Positions 50,868-59,695 of a stretch of DNA of 64,000 nt are shown here, one piece after another (the stretch's first letter is position 1; each line of letters opens with the position of its first letter). A model generated the notes under the pieces. It saw only the letters and a program-made list of their open reading frames with translations, did not search any database and had not been told where the DNA came from. The position numbers were made by a program, and so were the translations under genes. Source of the DNA: Pseudomonas sp. MRSN 12121 (GTDB lineage Bacteria > Pseudomonadota > Gammaproteobacteria > Pseudomonadales > Pseudomonadaceae); assembly GCF_000931465.1 (NCBI RefSeq), contig NZ_CP010892.1, positions 2,356,001-2,420,000 of the forward strand, written 5' to 3'.

Positions 50868-51491
50868 TCAGACCGCCAGCCCCAATGCCTGCAACTGCCG
50901 CCGGGTTTCAGCCGCCGACTGGTGATGGATCGCGTTCCAGCCCAGAGCCCGGGCGGCGACGATGTTCGGCGCGTGATCGTCGATGAACACCAGGTCCTCG
51001 GGCGCCACCTCCGGCAGATGCGCGCGAATGCGTTGCACGGTGGTGTGGTAGATCACCGCGTCAGGCTTGATCTGCCGTTCCTGCCCGGAGACCACGATGT
51101 CGCGGAAACGCCGCAGGAACGGGTAGTTGTCCCAGGCGTAGGGGAAGGTTTCCTGGGACCAGTTAGTCAGCCCGAACAACGGCACCTGCGAGTGGTGCAG
51201 CTCTTCCAGCAAGGCCACGCCTTCCTCCAGCGGCCCGCGGAGCATTTCCGGCCAGCGCCCGTAATAGGCTTCGATCAGGGGCGCGTGCTCCGGGTGTTCG
51301 GCCACCAGGCTGCGGGTCGCTTCGGCCAGGGGCCGGCCGGCGTCCTGTTGGGTGTTCCAGGCCTGGGTGCAAATGGTCTCGAGGAACCATTGGCGCTGGG
51401 TGTCGTCGGGAATCAGTTGGCGGTACAGGTGGTGCGGACTCCAGTCGAACAGCACGCCACCGAAGTCGAAAACCACAGCACGGATCGTCAT
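50868..51491 (-). CDS. HAD-like hydrolase
   Basis: A 207-residue haloacid-dehalogenase-type hydrolase: DFGGVLFDW (nucleophile Asp 9), LTNWS (motif II), QIKPDAVIY (Lys of motif III) and FIDDHAPNI (acid pair). A helical cap lies about 20-85. Resembles YihX/FMN-phosphatase-type subfamily. The ATG at 51491 has AAGGAG 6 nt upstream. The substrate is unknown. Confidence 0.9.
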   Translation of the reverse strand: MTIRAVVFDFGGVLFDWSPHHLYRQLIPDDTQRQWFLETICTQAWNTQQDAGRPLAEATRSLVAEHPEHAPLIEAYYGRWPEMLRGPLEEGVALLEELHHSQVPLFGLTNWSQETFPYAWDNYPFLRRFRDIVVSGQERQIKPDAVIYHTTVQRIRAHLPEVAPEDLVFIDDHAPNIVAARALGWNAIHHQSAAETRRQLQALGLAV

Positions 51492-51729
51492 GAGCATCTC
51501 CTTGAAGGGATGTGGACCAGGGCGCCATCCTGCGACCCTGAGCGGTGCAATGCAATTTGTTGGCGCATTGACATGCAGCGCTGTCGGGGCTTGTGGGGCA
51601 GCCAGCCTTTGTTCGGCCAGCGCGGGGCGGGCATCGACAACGGATTGCCGCGGCCACCGCACTTTTTGCGCTTTTGCGGTTCTATTCATGGCCAGGCCGC
51701 GCCGATCCCCCGCGCGGCCAGAGTCCAGA

Positions 51730-52488
51730 ATGGTGCCGATGGTCTATCCGCTTTCTCGTTATTCCCTGTGTGGCCTGGGCCCGTCGTTGTGGCTGGCGGT
51801 TGCCTTGATGGCCTGCGCCACCGGTTGCAGCCAACAGCAGGGGCGGGACATGGTCCACCAGTTCAGCAACGGCAAACCCCAGGAGTTCTTCCAGACCAGC
51901 GTCGACCGCATGGCCACCCTGGGCATGCGCGACAACCTGCAAAGCCTCTACCTGTTGATGAACAAGCTCTACCTGCGCAACCCCAGCCAGTGGCGGCAGT
52001 GGGGTTACACCGACGCCACCAGCGCGGCGCGGGAGATTCGCCAGGCCATCGAGCAACAGCGGGCCCTGCCGGCGCTGGGGGATCGTCGCGACCTGGCGGC
52101 GTTGAGTTATGCGCTGAGCCCGGAGTTCCGTGGAGATCGGGTGGGCGCTTTCATCTATGCCATTGGCAGCATGCTGGTGACGGCCCATGGCGGGCGTACC
52201 GAGTTTTTCATGACCGACACCATCGACCCGCAGTTTGTCAGCAATGCGGCGCGCAACATCGAGAAGGCCACGTGGATGCTCAGCCAGCGGCAGGGCGCCG
52301 ATGGTGAGTTGCTGCTGTTTTCCAATGAGATTTCGGAGGAGGGCAGCAACCTGAGTTTTGCCGTGGAATTCGGCAAGATCGTGGCGCGTCTCGACCTGTT
52401 GGCGCAGATGCTGGATGAGCGATATCGGCGCATCGGACTTAACTATGCGCAGAGTTTGTTGTTGATGAATTTTTTGCCGGTGCAGTAG
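51730..52488 (+). CDS. Putative lipoprotein
   Basis: A 252-residue protein with a hydrophobic leader ending in ALMACATGCSQQQ, a probable lipobox with ATGC at the cut site. The mature part is helical and Gln-rich, with no recognised domain. Two ATGs (51730, 51739) are possible. Common in Pseudomonas as an uncharacterised lipoprotein; function unknown. Confidence 0.75.
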   Translation: MVPMVYPLSRYSLCGLGPSLWLAVALMACATGCSQQQGRDMVHQFSNGKPQEFFQTSVDRMATLGMRDNLQSLYLLMNKLYLRNPSQWRQWGYTDATSAAREIRQAIEQQRALPALGDRRDLAALSYALSPEFRGDRVGAFIYAIGSMLVTAHGGRTEFFMTDTIDPQFVSNAARNIEKATWMLSQRQGADGELLLFSNEISEEGSNLSFAVEFGKIVARLDLLAQMLDERYRRIGLNYAQSLLLMNFLPVQ

Positions 52489-52925
52489 GGGGCTGGGTAC
52501 ATATCCGTTGCTGCGATCACCGCTGCTGGCGGTTATGTGTGGACTCCTGTAGGGGCGAAGCTTGCTCGCGATGGCGCCCGTTCTGGCGCTGCATTTTTTG
52601 GATGGTGTACATATCCATTGCTGCGGTAATGGCGGCTTATGGTTCCGCCCTTACGGCGGGTCACTTTGGAAGAGCGCCAAAGTAACCAAAACGCTTTGCC
52701 CCTCCACTCGGCACCTCGCCTAGGCTCGGTGTGCCGGAACGAAGGCATTGATCCGTGGGCCGCCCCAGGCCATCCATGGCCTGGGGCGGCTAACCCGGCA
52801 TCCCTGCCGGGTTACCCACGGCTCAATGCCTGCGTTCGGCCATCGTGGTTAACGGGGCGCTCAGATCAAAAGCAAGACGGCGGCCTGGCTGAGAACTCCA
52901 CCCGACCTACCGGCCAGCGCAAAAC
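52489..52925. other. Gene-free stretch with short REP
   Basis: No gene is supported. It holds a REP-like piece at about 52547-52572 (TGTAGGGGCGAAGCTTGCTCG...) and GC-rich inverted stretches near 52760-52800 (GGCCGCCCCAGGCCATCC against GGATGG/CCTGGGGCGGC). Confidence 0.5.
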
Positions 52926-53050
52926 CCTGTAGCCGCTGCCGAGCCCTGGCGAGGCTGCGAACGACTGCGCAGCAGGCGCAGGGATCTTGAAACCGCTGGA
53001 GGACCTTCGGCCCTATCGCAGCCTCGCCAGGGCTCGGCAGCGGCGACAGG
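52926..53050. repeat. REP-type hairpin element, copy 2
   Basis: 35-bp arms (52926-52960 and 53016-53050) with one mismatch, starting CCTGTAGCCGCTGCCGAGC like copy 1. The middle differs in length (55 bp) and sequence. It lies just after the hicB stop. Confidence 0.8.
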
Positions 53051-53092
53051 AACTGTGGCGTTCGGGGTCGTGCGTAGGGCGCTTCTCGGTTC

Positions 53093-53494
53093 TTAACGCC
53101 CCAGCTTTTCCATCGCCGCATCCGCCAGGAACGACGACCGGCTCTTGATGTTGTGCTCCCGGACAAAGCGGTCGATCCGCTGGATCACGTAACCCGGCAG
53201 GGTCACGTTGACCTTCTCGGTCTTGCCCAGGTAAGGCGTGATGTCGATATCCAGCATGCCCCAGCCCATGCCCTCGAAATCGGGATTGGCGCGGTGCGTG
53301 CCGATGGAGGTGGGCAGGGGAATGGCATGCCCCTCGCGGGCCAGCTCTTCGAGCATGAGGTGCGCGATCTCGATGGCGGCGCTGTACGCAGCCTCGAAGC
53401 TGTCGCCGGCGGTGACAGCTCCGGGAATGTCGGGAATCTGGATGCCGGTGGCCGTGTGTTCGTTGCCCCACTCGATGCAGATGGGATATTGCAC
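53093..53494 (-). CDS. hicB: HicB family antitoxin
   Basis: A 133-residue antitoxin. The HicB partial RNase H-like fold (ICIEWGNEHTATGIQIPDIPGAVTAGDSFEAAYSAAIEIAHLMLEEL) is followed by a C-terminal ribbon-helix-helix-type DNA-binding end (VNVTLPGYVIQRIDRFVREHNIKSRSSFLADAAMEKL). It neutralises HicA and represses the operon. Located 36 bp after hicA. Confidence 0.92.
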   Translation of the reverse strand: MQYPICIEWGNEHTATGIQIPDIPGAVTAGDSFEAAYSAAIEIAHLMLEELAREGHAIPLPTSIGTHRANPDFEGMGWGMLDIDITPYLGKTEKVNVTLPGYVIQRIDRFVREHNIKSRSSFLADAAMEKLGR

Positions 53495-53529
53495 GGGGAT
53501 CTCCTCAAAAGGTGCGAAGGCTGAAAAGG

Positions 53530-53718
53530 CTATATCAGCCCGGCCAGTTTCTGGATGGCCCTGACCGTCCCCCGTGGCAGATCCTTCTTCGGGTGAGGCA
53601 CCGGAACGGTCTCGGGCCGGTAGGGATGCTTGAACAGATGATGGCTGCCGGTTACGCGCTCCAGCACCCAGCCTGCGGCTTCAAGCTCCTTGATCAACTG
53701 TCTGCTTTGCACCTCCAT
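53530..53718 (-). CDS. hicA: HicA family mRNA interferase toxin
   Basis: A 62-residue toxin with dsRBD-like fold and catalytic His in GSHHLFKHP; typical SRQLIKELEAAGWVLERVTGSH start and HPKKDLPRGTVRAIQKLAGL end. It cleaves mRNA when free of HicB. Upstream of hicB, the usual order. Confidence 0.92.
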   Translation of the reverse strand: MEVQSRQLIKELEAAGWVLERVTGSHHLFKHPYRPETVPVPHPKKDLPRGTVRAIQKLAGLI

Positions 53719-53870
53719 CTCCTTATCGGGGTGAGAGGTGCTTTATAACTCCAGGCGCATAGTAGCGCAGGTTGAATTGTGTGTCTGGAGTTATGTATCG
53801 GCGCATGTCATTCAGAGGGTGCGTCGCTCGGGGAATGACGCTCCCTACACCAGCCCAGATGCAATGGCGC

Positions 53871-54152
53871 TCAGGGTTCCTGCGCCGCACGCCACTGAAT
53901 CACCTCCAACACCGCGCACCCTTCCCGGGTCAGCAGATGCACCCCACGGGTCACCCGCGTCAGGTCGCAGTCGGAAATGTCTTTCAGGTTCAGCGTGGAC
54001 AGGCTGTCCATCAGGTCGCGCACCACGGTGAAACGATGGGCTGCGCTGGCCGCCAGATCGCTCAAGGGGGCGTCGGTATCGAGGTAGAAAACGGGAGCAT
54101 TGGCGTCGTGGGTGTCGACGGGGGTGAAGCGGGAAGTGTGATGGTCAATCAT
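53871..54152 (-). CDS. Small Pseudomonas protein of unknown function
   Basis: A 93-residue acidic protein (MIDHHTSRFTPVDTHDANAPVFYLDTDAPLSDLAASAAHRF, then LLTREGCAVLEVIQWRAAQEP). It resembles the DUF3077/DUF6124 group of short Pseudomonas proteins, but the match is weak. AGGAGC precedes the ATG at 54152. Confidence 0.6.
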   Translation of the reverse strand: MIDHHTSRFTPVDTHDANAPVFYLDTDAPLSDLAASAAHRFTVVRDLMDSLSTLNLKDISDCDLTRVTRGVHLLTREGCAVLEVIQWRAAQEP

Positions 54153-54651
54153 CGGTGCAGCTCCTATGAATAGAGCAACCACCTTTCGCGGCCAAGCGAA
54201 TAAGGGTGGCAGCTGTACGCGGGTTGGCCGACCGGGCATAGGACACCGGCACACCCGAAGGTGTCCCACGCACAGCCGCCATGACACAAAATCGCAGGCA
54301 CAAAAAAAGCGCCTGCAATTGGTGTTTTGGACGCTGAAGCGTTCCTATGCTCGACCGGCCAAGGTCGTTCGCGGATTTTGCCGCGAGGGCGAACTATAGG
54401 GGCGCCGCCTGGACGGCGCAACCGTATATGGGAGCGGATGTTTGAGTGGTTGTGTCGGGACGTAGATCATCCCTTGTGCTGATACGGATCACCTGCTCAC
54501 CGAGCGTTAGAGGTCTGTAACAGCTCAGATTTACGGGAAAAGTCTGACCTTCGATGATCCATAAAACGTTCGAGTCGAGATTATAAATAAGGCACCATTG
54601 GCCCCGGCCGGCATGACGGAGTGATTTCAGTCTGCCAAAGGGTTGAAACGG
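54153..54651. other. Intergenic region before the defence gene
   Basis: About 500 bp. A minus-strand frame (54394-54675, with GQWCLIYNLDSNVLWIIEGQ) is protein-like but overlaps the next gene's start and has no good ribosome site. An A-tract hairpin (GCGCAAAAAAA-type, around 54290-54325) may be a terminator. GC falls from left to right, marking the edge of transferred DNA. Confidence 0.45.
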
Positions 54652-55704
54652 ATGGACAATGGATGTGCTCAACATATGGGAAAGAAAAAATTTAAAGTTT
54701 CTGATTTTGTGGACTCTTTGTTTCTGTCAGAGGATTTGCGCCAAGCAAGGCCTCAAGATGCAGAAAGGTTAGCAACAGCACTCAGCATAAAACTGAGTCA
54801 TCCAGGCTTTGCCGAAGAACCCAAAGAGACTGCCGAATATTTGCTCGGTTTGCTTGAAGAAAAAGTTGAGCAGAAACTGCATGAGGTTTTCGGCGGTCAG
54901 GTGTCTAATAAGGCCTTCTCAAAAAGGTGCAGTACTGACCCAGTTTTTTTAAGTTTTATAACGGCTACCAGCCGGGCTCGAAAAAGCCTCAGTGACTTGA
55001 TTGACTATGTAGACGATGAAGAGCCAGACCTGTCGGCTCTAGGCCTTGTTGGCCAGGTCGTGGAGGCCATAGAGGACTTCAATAACGTCATAGTTGCAGA
55101 CGACGTGTTACCACTGATTGAACGAGGTATTTACGCATCCGATGTGGCTCGGGCACTCGAGGTGTGGGCAACCAATCGAGAGTCGAAAAAGGGCGACGAG
55201 GGGTTTTGGCAAGAGGAGTTTGAAAGCCGCAAGGGAGTTTTGGAGCGCCTTCTTGGAGGGCATGCTGTTTTACTGCAAAGCGAGTTCCATGTTGCGGGTA
55301 CAGATACTTCTGGAGCTGGAGGGCTAAGGGCTGATTTCGCGTTTCTTAATAAAACCAGCAACATTAGCCTGGTAGAGATCAAGGCTCCGGATACTAAGTT
55401 GCTGGGCTCAAAGTATCGAGGAACCTATCCCCTATCCAGGGATGTCTCTGGGGCGATTTCGCAAGTGTTGATTCAGCGCGGTGAGTTGATGAAACACTAC
55501 TTCCAAAAACAGCATTATGCCCCGGTATCCTTTGAAGTGTTCGCTCCACGTTGTTTCTTGATTGCCGGAAATCTCGATAGCCTGGAAGCCGACCCGGTCA
55601 AGTTGAAGGCGTTTGAAGTTCAGCGGCAAGCTGTCGCATCGCATGTAAATATAGTGACCTTCGATGAGCTTTATCAGCAGTTTGCAACATTCAACCAAAT
55701 GTAG
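54652..55704 (+). CDS. Shedu-like defence nuclease, DUF4263 (SduA-type)
   Basis: A 350-residue protein. The N-terminal half (1-180) is a helical sensor-like region. The C-terminal DUF4263 domain holds a PD-(D/E)xK core: WQEEFESRKGVLERLL (about 186-201), D228 in RADFAF, then E242-x-K244 in LVEIKAPDTKL. Shedu proteins are single-gene anti-phage nucleases. The gene is AT-richer than its surroundings and next to hicAB, so it may be an imported defence locus. The ATG at 54652 is favoured; TTG at 54643 and ATG at 54676 are alternatives. Confidence 0.8.
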   Translation: MDNGCAQHMGKKKFKVSDFVDSLFLSEDLRQARPQDAERLATALSIKLSHPGFAEEPKETAEYLLGLLEEKVEQKLHEVFGGQVSNKAFSKRCSTDPVFLSFITATSRARKSLSDLIDYVDDEEPDLSALGLVGQVVEAIEDFNNVIVADDVLPLIERGIYASDVARALEVWATNRESKKGDEGFWQEEFESRKGVLERLLGGHAVLLQSEFHVAGTDTSGAGGLRADFAFLNKTSNISLVEIKAPDTKLLGSKYRGTYPLSRDVSGAISQVLIQRGELMKHYFQKQHYAPVSFEVFAPRCFLIAGNLDSLEADPVKLKAFEVQRQAVASHVNIVTFDELYQQFATFNQM

Positions 55705-55851
55705 TTTTGAGTCCCATTGCAAGCCATCGGGCATGAGCCTGTTGCACGGGTAGGTCGCTGATTGGTGTCAAATGGGGACTGGGAGGGAGAGGGTGGTCAC
55801 CGTCCATTTGGAGGTGGGGCCGACTAACTATTCGGCCTGCCACCACCAGCC

Positions 55852-56400
55852 TTAGAGAATGTGCAACATCCACAGCACACCCAGATAAACCACGGCTATC
55901 CCCACCGGCAGCACACACAGCAGCCGAACCTGCGAAAACAACGAAGGCACGTCCCCCACCGGCGTCGAATCCTCCAGTTGCTGCTGCGTCATAACCGCAG
56001 CACCTTCCTCCACCGGCGCATTGAGCCGGGCCTGGATCAGGGGTTCGACTTCCTCGACTTTGCGCATCAATGTCCGGCCCCAGGTGAACAGGGCCGCGCC
56101 GATGAAGATCAGCAGGTAGATCACCAGGAATTTCCAGTGGGGTGGGTTGCTCAGGTGGATGAAGTCGGGGGTTGGGCTGTTGTCCCAGAACCAGTCCAGA
56201 GGCCGGGTGTTGTTGTAGACCATGAACACAAAGTCCTTGATCTGGCGGTTGAGGAGCGCCGCGGCGTCGCTGTAGCTGTTCATGCGCCAGCGGAGCATTT
56301 TCAGGGTGGAAAACAGGGTGGAGATCAAGGCACCGGTGAACAGCACTGCGCCTGTGGCGATGGCCAGCCGGTATTTCAGTTGGGCCTGGGTGTAATTCAT
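55852..56400 (-). CDS. YniB-like inner-membrane protein
   Basis: A 182-residue protein with three membrane helices (about 10-32, 88-108, 158-180). The pattern ALISTLFSTLKMLRW, WFWDNSPTPDFI and a late hydrophobic end resembles E. coli YniB. No enzymatic motif. Function unknown in any species. Confidence 0.75.
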   Translation of the reverse strand: MNYTQAQLKYRLAIATGAVLFTGALISTLFSTLKMLRWRMNSYSDAAALLNRQIKDFVFMVYNNTRPLDWFWDNSPTPDFIHLSNPPHWKFLVIYLLIFIGAALFTWGRTLMRKVEEVEPLIQARLNAPVEEGAAVMTQQQLEDSTPVGDVPSLFSQVRLLCVLPVGIAVVYLGVLWMLHIL

Positions 56401-56550
56401 CTGTGCGTCCTGCGATGAAGAAAAGGGCGCAATTCTATAGTTCGTCGTTGCTGGCTAACAGTCGCGAACTCATTACCTCAAGGCTTTCCGTCGACCTGTC
56501 TGCCACACGCGCTATCCTTGCCTTCCCTCTTCGGTTCGACGAGCCCGCTC

Positions 56551-57213
56551 ATGTTGCACGTGCAAGGCGTCTGTAAAACCTACCCCACCCCCCAAGGCCC
56601 GCTGCCGGTGTTGCAGGGTGTCGACCTGCGCCTGGAGCAGGGCGCCAGCCTGGCCTTGATGGGGGAGTCGGGCAGTGGCAAGAGCACGTTGCTGCATCTG
56701 GTCGCCGGGCTGGACAAGGTCGATCGCGGCAGCATTCGTATCGGTGGGCAGGCGCTGGAGAGGATGAGCGAGCAGCAGTTGGCCAACTGGCGGCGCACGG
56801 AGGTGGGGCTGGTGTTCCAGCAGTTCAACCTGATCGGCAGCCTGCGGGTGGAGGACAACCTGGGGTTCCAGGCGCGGCTGGCGGGGCGTTTCGATGGGGC
56901 TTGGCAGGCGCGGTTGGTGCAGCGTTTGGGGCTGGGGGATTTGTTGCGGCGTTATCCGGAGCAGTTGTCCGGCGGCCAGCAGCAGCGGGTGGCGTTGGGC
57001 CGGGCGCTGGCGGCGAAACCGCGGTTGCTGTTGGCCGATGAGCCCACGGGCAGCCTCGATGAGGCCACCAGCGACGAGGTGTTGCAGCTGTTGCTGGAGT
57101 TGCTGGCGGAAACCCCCACCAGCCTGTTGATGGTCACCCACAGCCAGCGGGTGGCCAGCCGCCTGGGGCGGATTGCCGTGTTGCACGGCGGGCGCCTGGC
57201 GGGCGAGGCCTGA
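56551..57213 (+). CDS. ABC transporter ATP-binding protein (MacB/LolD group)
   Basis: A 220-residue ATPase: Walker A GESGSGKST, Q-loop VFQQFNLIGSL, signature LSGGQQQRVALGRALA, Walker B LLLADEPTGSLD. The GSL form and length place it with LolD/MacB-type mechanotransmission transporters rather than importers. The ATG at 56551 is chosen over the one at 56518. It lies 1 bp before the permease; with the lipoprotein it forms an AttFGH-like set. Confidence 0.93.
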   Translation: MLHVQGVCKTYPTPQGPLPVLQGVDLRLEQGASLALMGESGSGKSTLLHLVAGLDKVDRGSIRIGGQALERMSEQQLANWRRTEVGLVFQQFNLIGSLRVEDNLGFQARLAGRFDGAWQARLVQRLGLGDLLRRYPEQLSGGQQQRVALGRALAAKPRLLLADEPTGSLDEATSDEVLQLLLELLAETPTSLLMVTHSQRVASRLGRIAVLHGGRLAGEA

Positions 57214-57214
57214 G

Positions 57215-59695
57215 GTGCGGGTTTTTCTGCTTGGCCTGCGGGCGTTGCTCAGCCATTGGCGGCGGCACCCGGTGCAGTTTTTCAGTGTGCTGACCGGGTT
57301 GTGGCTGGCCACCAGCCTGTTGACCGGGGTGCAGGCGCTCAATACGCAGGCGCGGGACAGTTACGCCAAGGCCAGCCAACTGATCGGCGGTGCGCCCCAG
57401 GCCAGCCTGGCGACGGCCAATGGCGCGGCATTTTCCCAGGAGGTTTTTGTCGGCCTGCGCCGGGCGGGCTGGCCGGTGTCGCCGGTGGTGCAGGGGCGGT
57501 TGACGCTCAAGGGCCATGAACAGCAGCGCCTGCAATTGCTCGGGATCGAACCGCTGTCGTTGCCGGCCGGCGCCGCGGTGGCGGGGCAGGTGCTGAACAG
57601 CCAGCGCATGGTCGAATTCGTCAGCCCGCCGGGCGTTACCTGGATTGCGCCGCAAACCCTGCAGGCCCTCGGTTACCGCGAAGGCGAGCGCCCGACGACG
57701 GCAGGCGGCCAGCCCCTGCCGCCGCTGCATGCCCAGGCGGATATGGCCCCGGGGCTGCTGCTGGTGGATATCGGTTTTGCCCAGCCGCTGCTGGGCTTGC
57801 CGCAGCAACTGTCGCGTTTGCTGTTGCCGGCGGATTTTGCCGCCCAGGCCCCGGCCTTGCCCGATGCGTTCAAGGACCTGCTGGTGCTCAAGCGCGGCGG
57901 CGAGGAAAACGATCTGGCGCGCCTGACCGAGAGCTTTCACCTGAACCTCGACGCCCTGGGTTTCCTGTCGTTCGTGGTCGGCCTGTTTATCGTGCATGCC
58001 GCCATCGGCCTGGCCCTGGAGCAGCGCCGTGGCCTGCTGCGCACCCTGCGTGCCTGTGGGGTCAGCGCGCGGATGTTGATCGCCTGCCTGTGTGTCGAGC
58101 TGGGCGGCCTGGCGTTGCTTGGCGGGGTGGCCGGGGTGCTCAGCGGTTACCTGCTGGCCAGTGTGCTGTTGCCGGATGTCGCCGCCAGCCTGCGCGGCCT
58201 GTACGGCGCCGAGGTGGCGGGGCAGTTGAGCCTGAGCCCTTGGTGGTGGTTGAGCGGCATCGGCCTGAGCCTGCTCGGCGCCTTGCTGGCGGGGGCCAAC
58301 AGCCTGCTGCGGGCGGCGCGCTTGCCGCTGCTGGCGCTGGCCGATCCCCAGGCCTGGCACCAGGCCCATGCGCGCTGGCTGCGGCGCCAGGCCGGGATCG
58401 CGATAGCCCTGTTGGTGCTGGCGGGCGCGGCCTGGAACTGGGGCGACAGCCTGGGCAGCGGCTTCGTGTTGCTGGCCGGGGTGCTGCTGGGCGCGGCGCT
58501 GGGGCTGCCGGTGTTGCTCAATGGGCTGCTGAACCTGTTGCTCGGGCGCAGCCGCTCGGTGCTCGGCCAATGGTTCGTCGCCGATTGCCGGCAGCAGTTG
58601 CCGGCCTTGAGCCTGGCGTTGATGGCGCTGCTGTTGGCCCTGGCGGCGAACATCGGCGCCGGCAGCATGACCGCCGGCTTTCGCCAGACCTTCAGCGACT
58701 GGCTGGAGCAACGCCTGAGCGCCGAGCTCTACCTCAATCCCCAGACCCCGGCGCAAGCCCGCGAACTGCAAGACTGGTTGCCGCAGCAGCCGAGCATTGC
58801 CGCGGTGTTGCCCGGCTGGCAGGTGGCGCTGCAACTGCAAGGCTGGCCGGCGGACCTGTACGGCGTGATCGACCATGCCCACTACCGCCAGCACTGGCCG
58901 TTGCTAGAGGCCCTGGGCGAGCAGCCCTGGCGCCAGCTGGCCAGTGCCGACACCCTGATGCTCAGCGAGCAGACGGCGCGGCGGCTCAAGGTGCGGCTCG
59001 GCGATCATCTGAGCATCCCCGTTCCCCAGGGCCAGTGGGCGCCGCAAGTGGTGGCGATCTACGCCGACTACGGCAACCCCCGGGGCCACCTGCTGGTGAA
59101 TGCCGGGCACCTGTTGCAGCACTGGCCGCAGCTGACGCCCAACCGTTTCAACCTGCGGATCGAGCCGGCCGCCGTGGCGCCACTGGTGACACGCGTGCAG
59201 CAACGCTTCGGCCTCGACGACAGCCGCATCGTCGAACAGGCGCAGCTCAAGGGCTGGTCCAGCCAGGTGTTCGAGCGCACCTTCGCCGCCACCGCCGCGC
59301 TCAATAGCCTGACCCTGGGGGTGGCCGGAGTGGCGCTGTTCATCAGCCTGCTGACCCAGAGCCAGAGCCGCCTCGGCCAGCTGGCGCCGCTGTGGGCGCT
59401 GGGGGTGAGCAGGCGCCAGTTGATGCTGCTCAACCTCGGCCAGACCTGGTTGCTGGCGCTGCTCACGCTGCTGTTGGCGGTGCCGCTGGGCATTGCCCTG
59501 GCCTGGTGCCTGGACACGGTGATCAATGTCCAGGCGTTCGGCTGGCGCCTGCCGCTGCGGGTGTTCCCGTTGCAACTGCTGCAATTGCTGGCCCTGGCGG
59601 TGCTGGCCACCTTGCTGGCCTCGGTCTGGCCGTTGCTGCGGCTGTACCGCAGCCAGCCGGCGGATCTGCTCAGGACGTTCGCCCATGAAGATTGA
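57215..59695 (+). CDS. FtsX-like ABC transporter permease
   Basis: An 826-residue permease with two FtsX domains: an N-terminal helix (PVQFFSVLTGLWLATSLLTG), a periplasmic region, membrane cores about 240-480, a second periplasmic region and final helices (SLTLGVAGVALFISLLTQ and LLALLTLLLAVPLGIALAWCL). Such proteins use ATP to move lipoproteins or extrude lipids across the periplasm. GTG start at 57215, 1 bp after the ATPase stop. Confidence 0.88.
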   Translation: MRVFLLGLRALLSHWRRHPVQFFSVLTGLWLATSLLTGVQALNTQARDSYAKASQLIGGAPQASLATANGAAFSQEVFVGLRRAGWPVSPVVQGRLTLKGHEQQRLQLLGIEPLSLPAGAAVAGQVLNSQRMVEFVSPPGVTWIAPQTLQALGYREGERPTTAGGQPLPPLHAQADMAPGLLLVDIGFAQPLLGLPQQLSRLLLPADFAAQAPALPDAFKDLLVLKRGGEENDLARLTESFHLNLDALGFLSFVVGLFIVHAAIGLALEQRRGLLRTLRACGVSARMLIACLCVELGGLALLGGVAGVLSGYLLASVLLPDVAASLRGLYGAEVAGQLSLSPWWWLSGIGLSLLGALLAGANSLLRAARLPLLALADPQAWHQAHARWLRRQAGIAIALLVLAGAAWNWGDSLGSGFVLLAGVLLGAALGLPVLLNGLLNLLLGRSRSVLGQWFVADCRQQLPALSLALMALLLALAANIGAGSMTAGFRQTFSDWLEQRLSAELYLNPQTPAQARELQDWLPQQPSIAAVLPGWQVALQLQGWPADLYGVIDHAHYRQHWPLLEALGEQPWRQLASADTLMLSEQTARRLKVRLGDHLSIPVPQGQWAPQVVAIYADYGNPRGHLLVNAGHLLQHWPQLTPNRFNLRIEPAAVAPLVTRVQQRFGLDDSRIVEQAQLKGWSSQVFERTFAATAALNSLTLGVAGVALFISLLTQSQSRLGQLAPLWALGVSRRQLMLLNLGQTWLLALLTLLLAVPLGIALAWCLDTVINVQAFGWRLPLRVFPLQLLQLLALAVLATLLASVWPLLRLYRSQPADLLRTFAHED

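Noticed and set aside
54394..54675. 93-codon minus-strand gene before the defence nuclease
   Set aside because: It overlaps the start of the nuclease gene, has no clear ribosome site and no known domain; noted only in the intergenic description.
57134..58894. 586-codon minus-strand frame over the ABC permease
   Set aside because: Gln/Arg/Ala-rich shadow of a high-GC membrane gene; no start signal and no recognisable domain.
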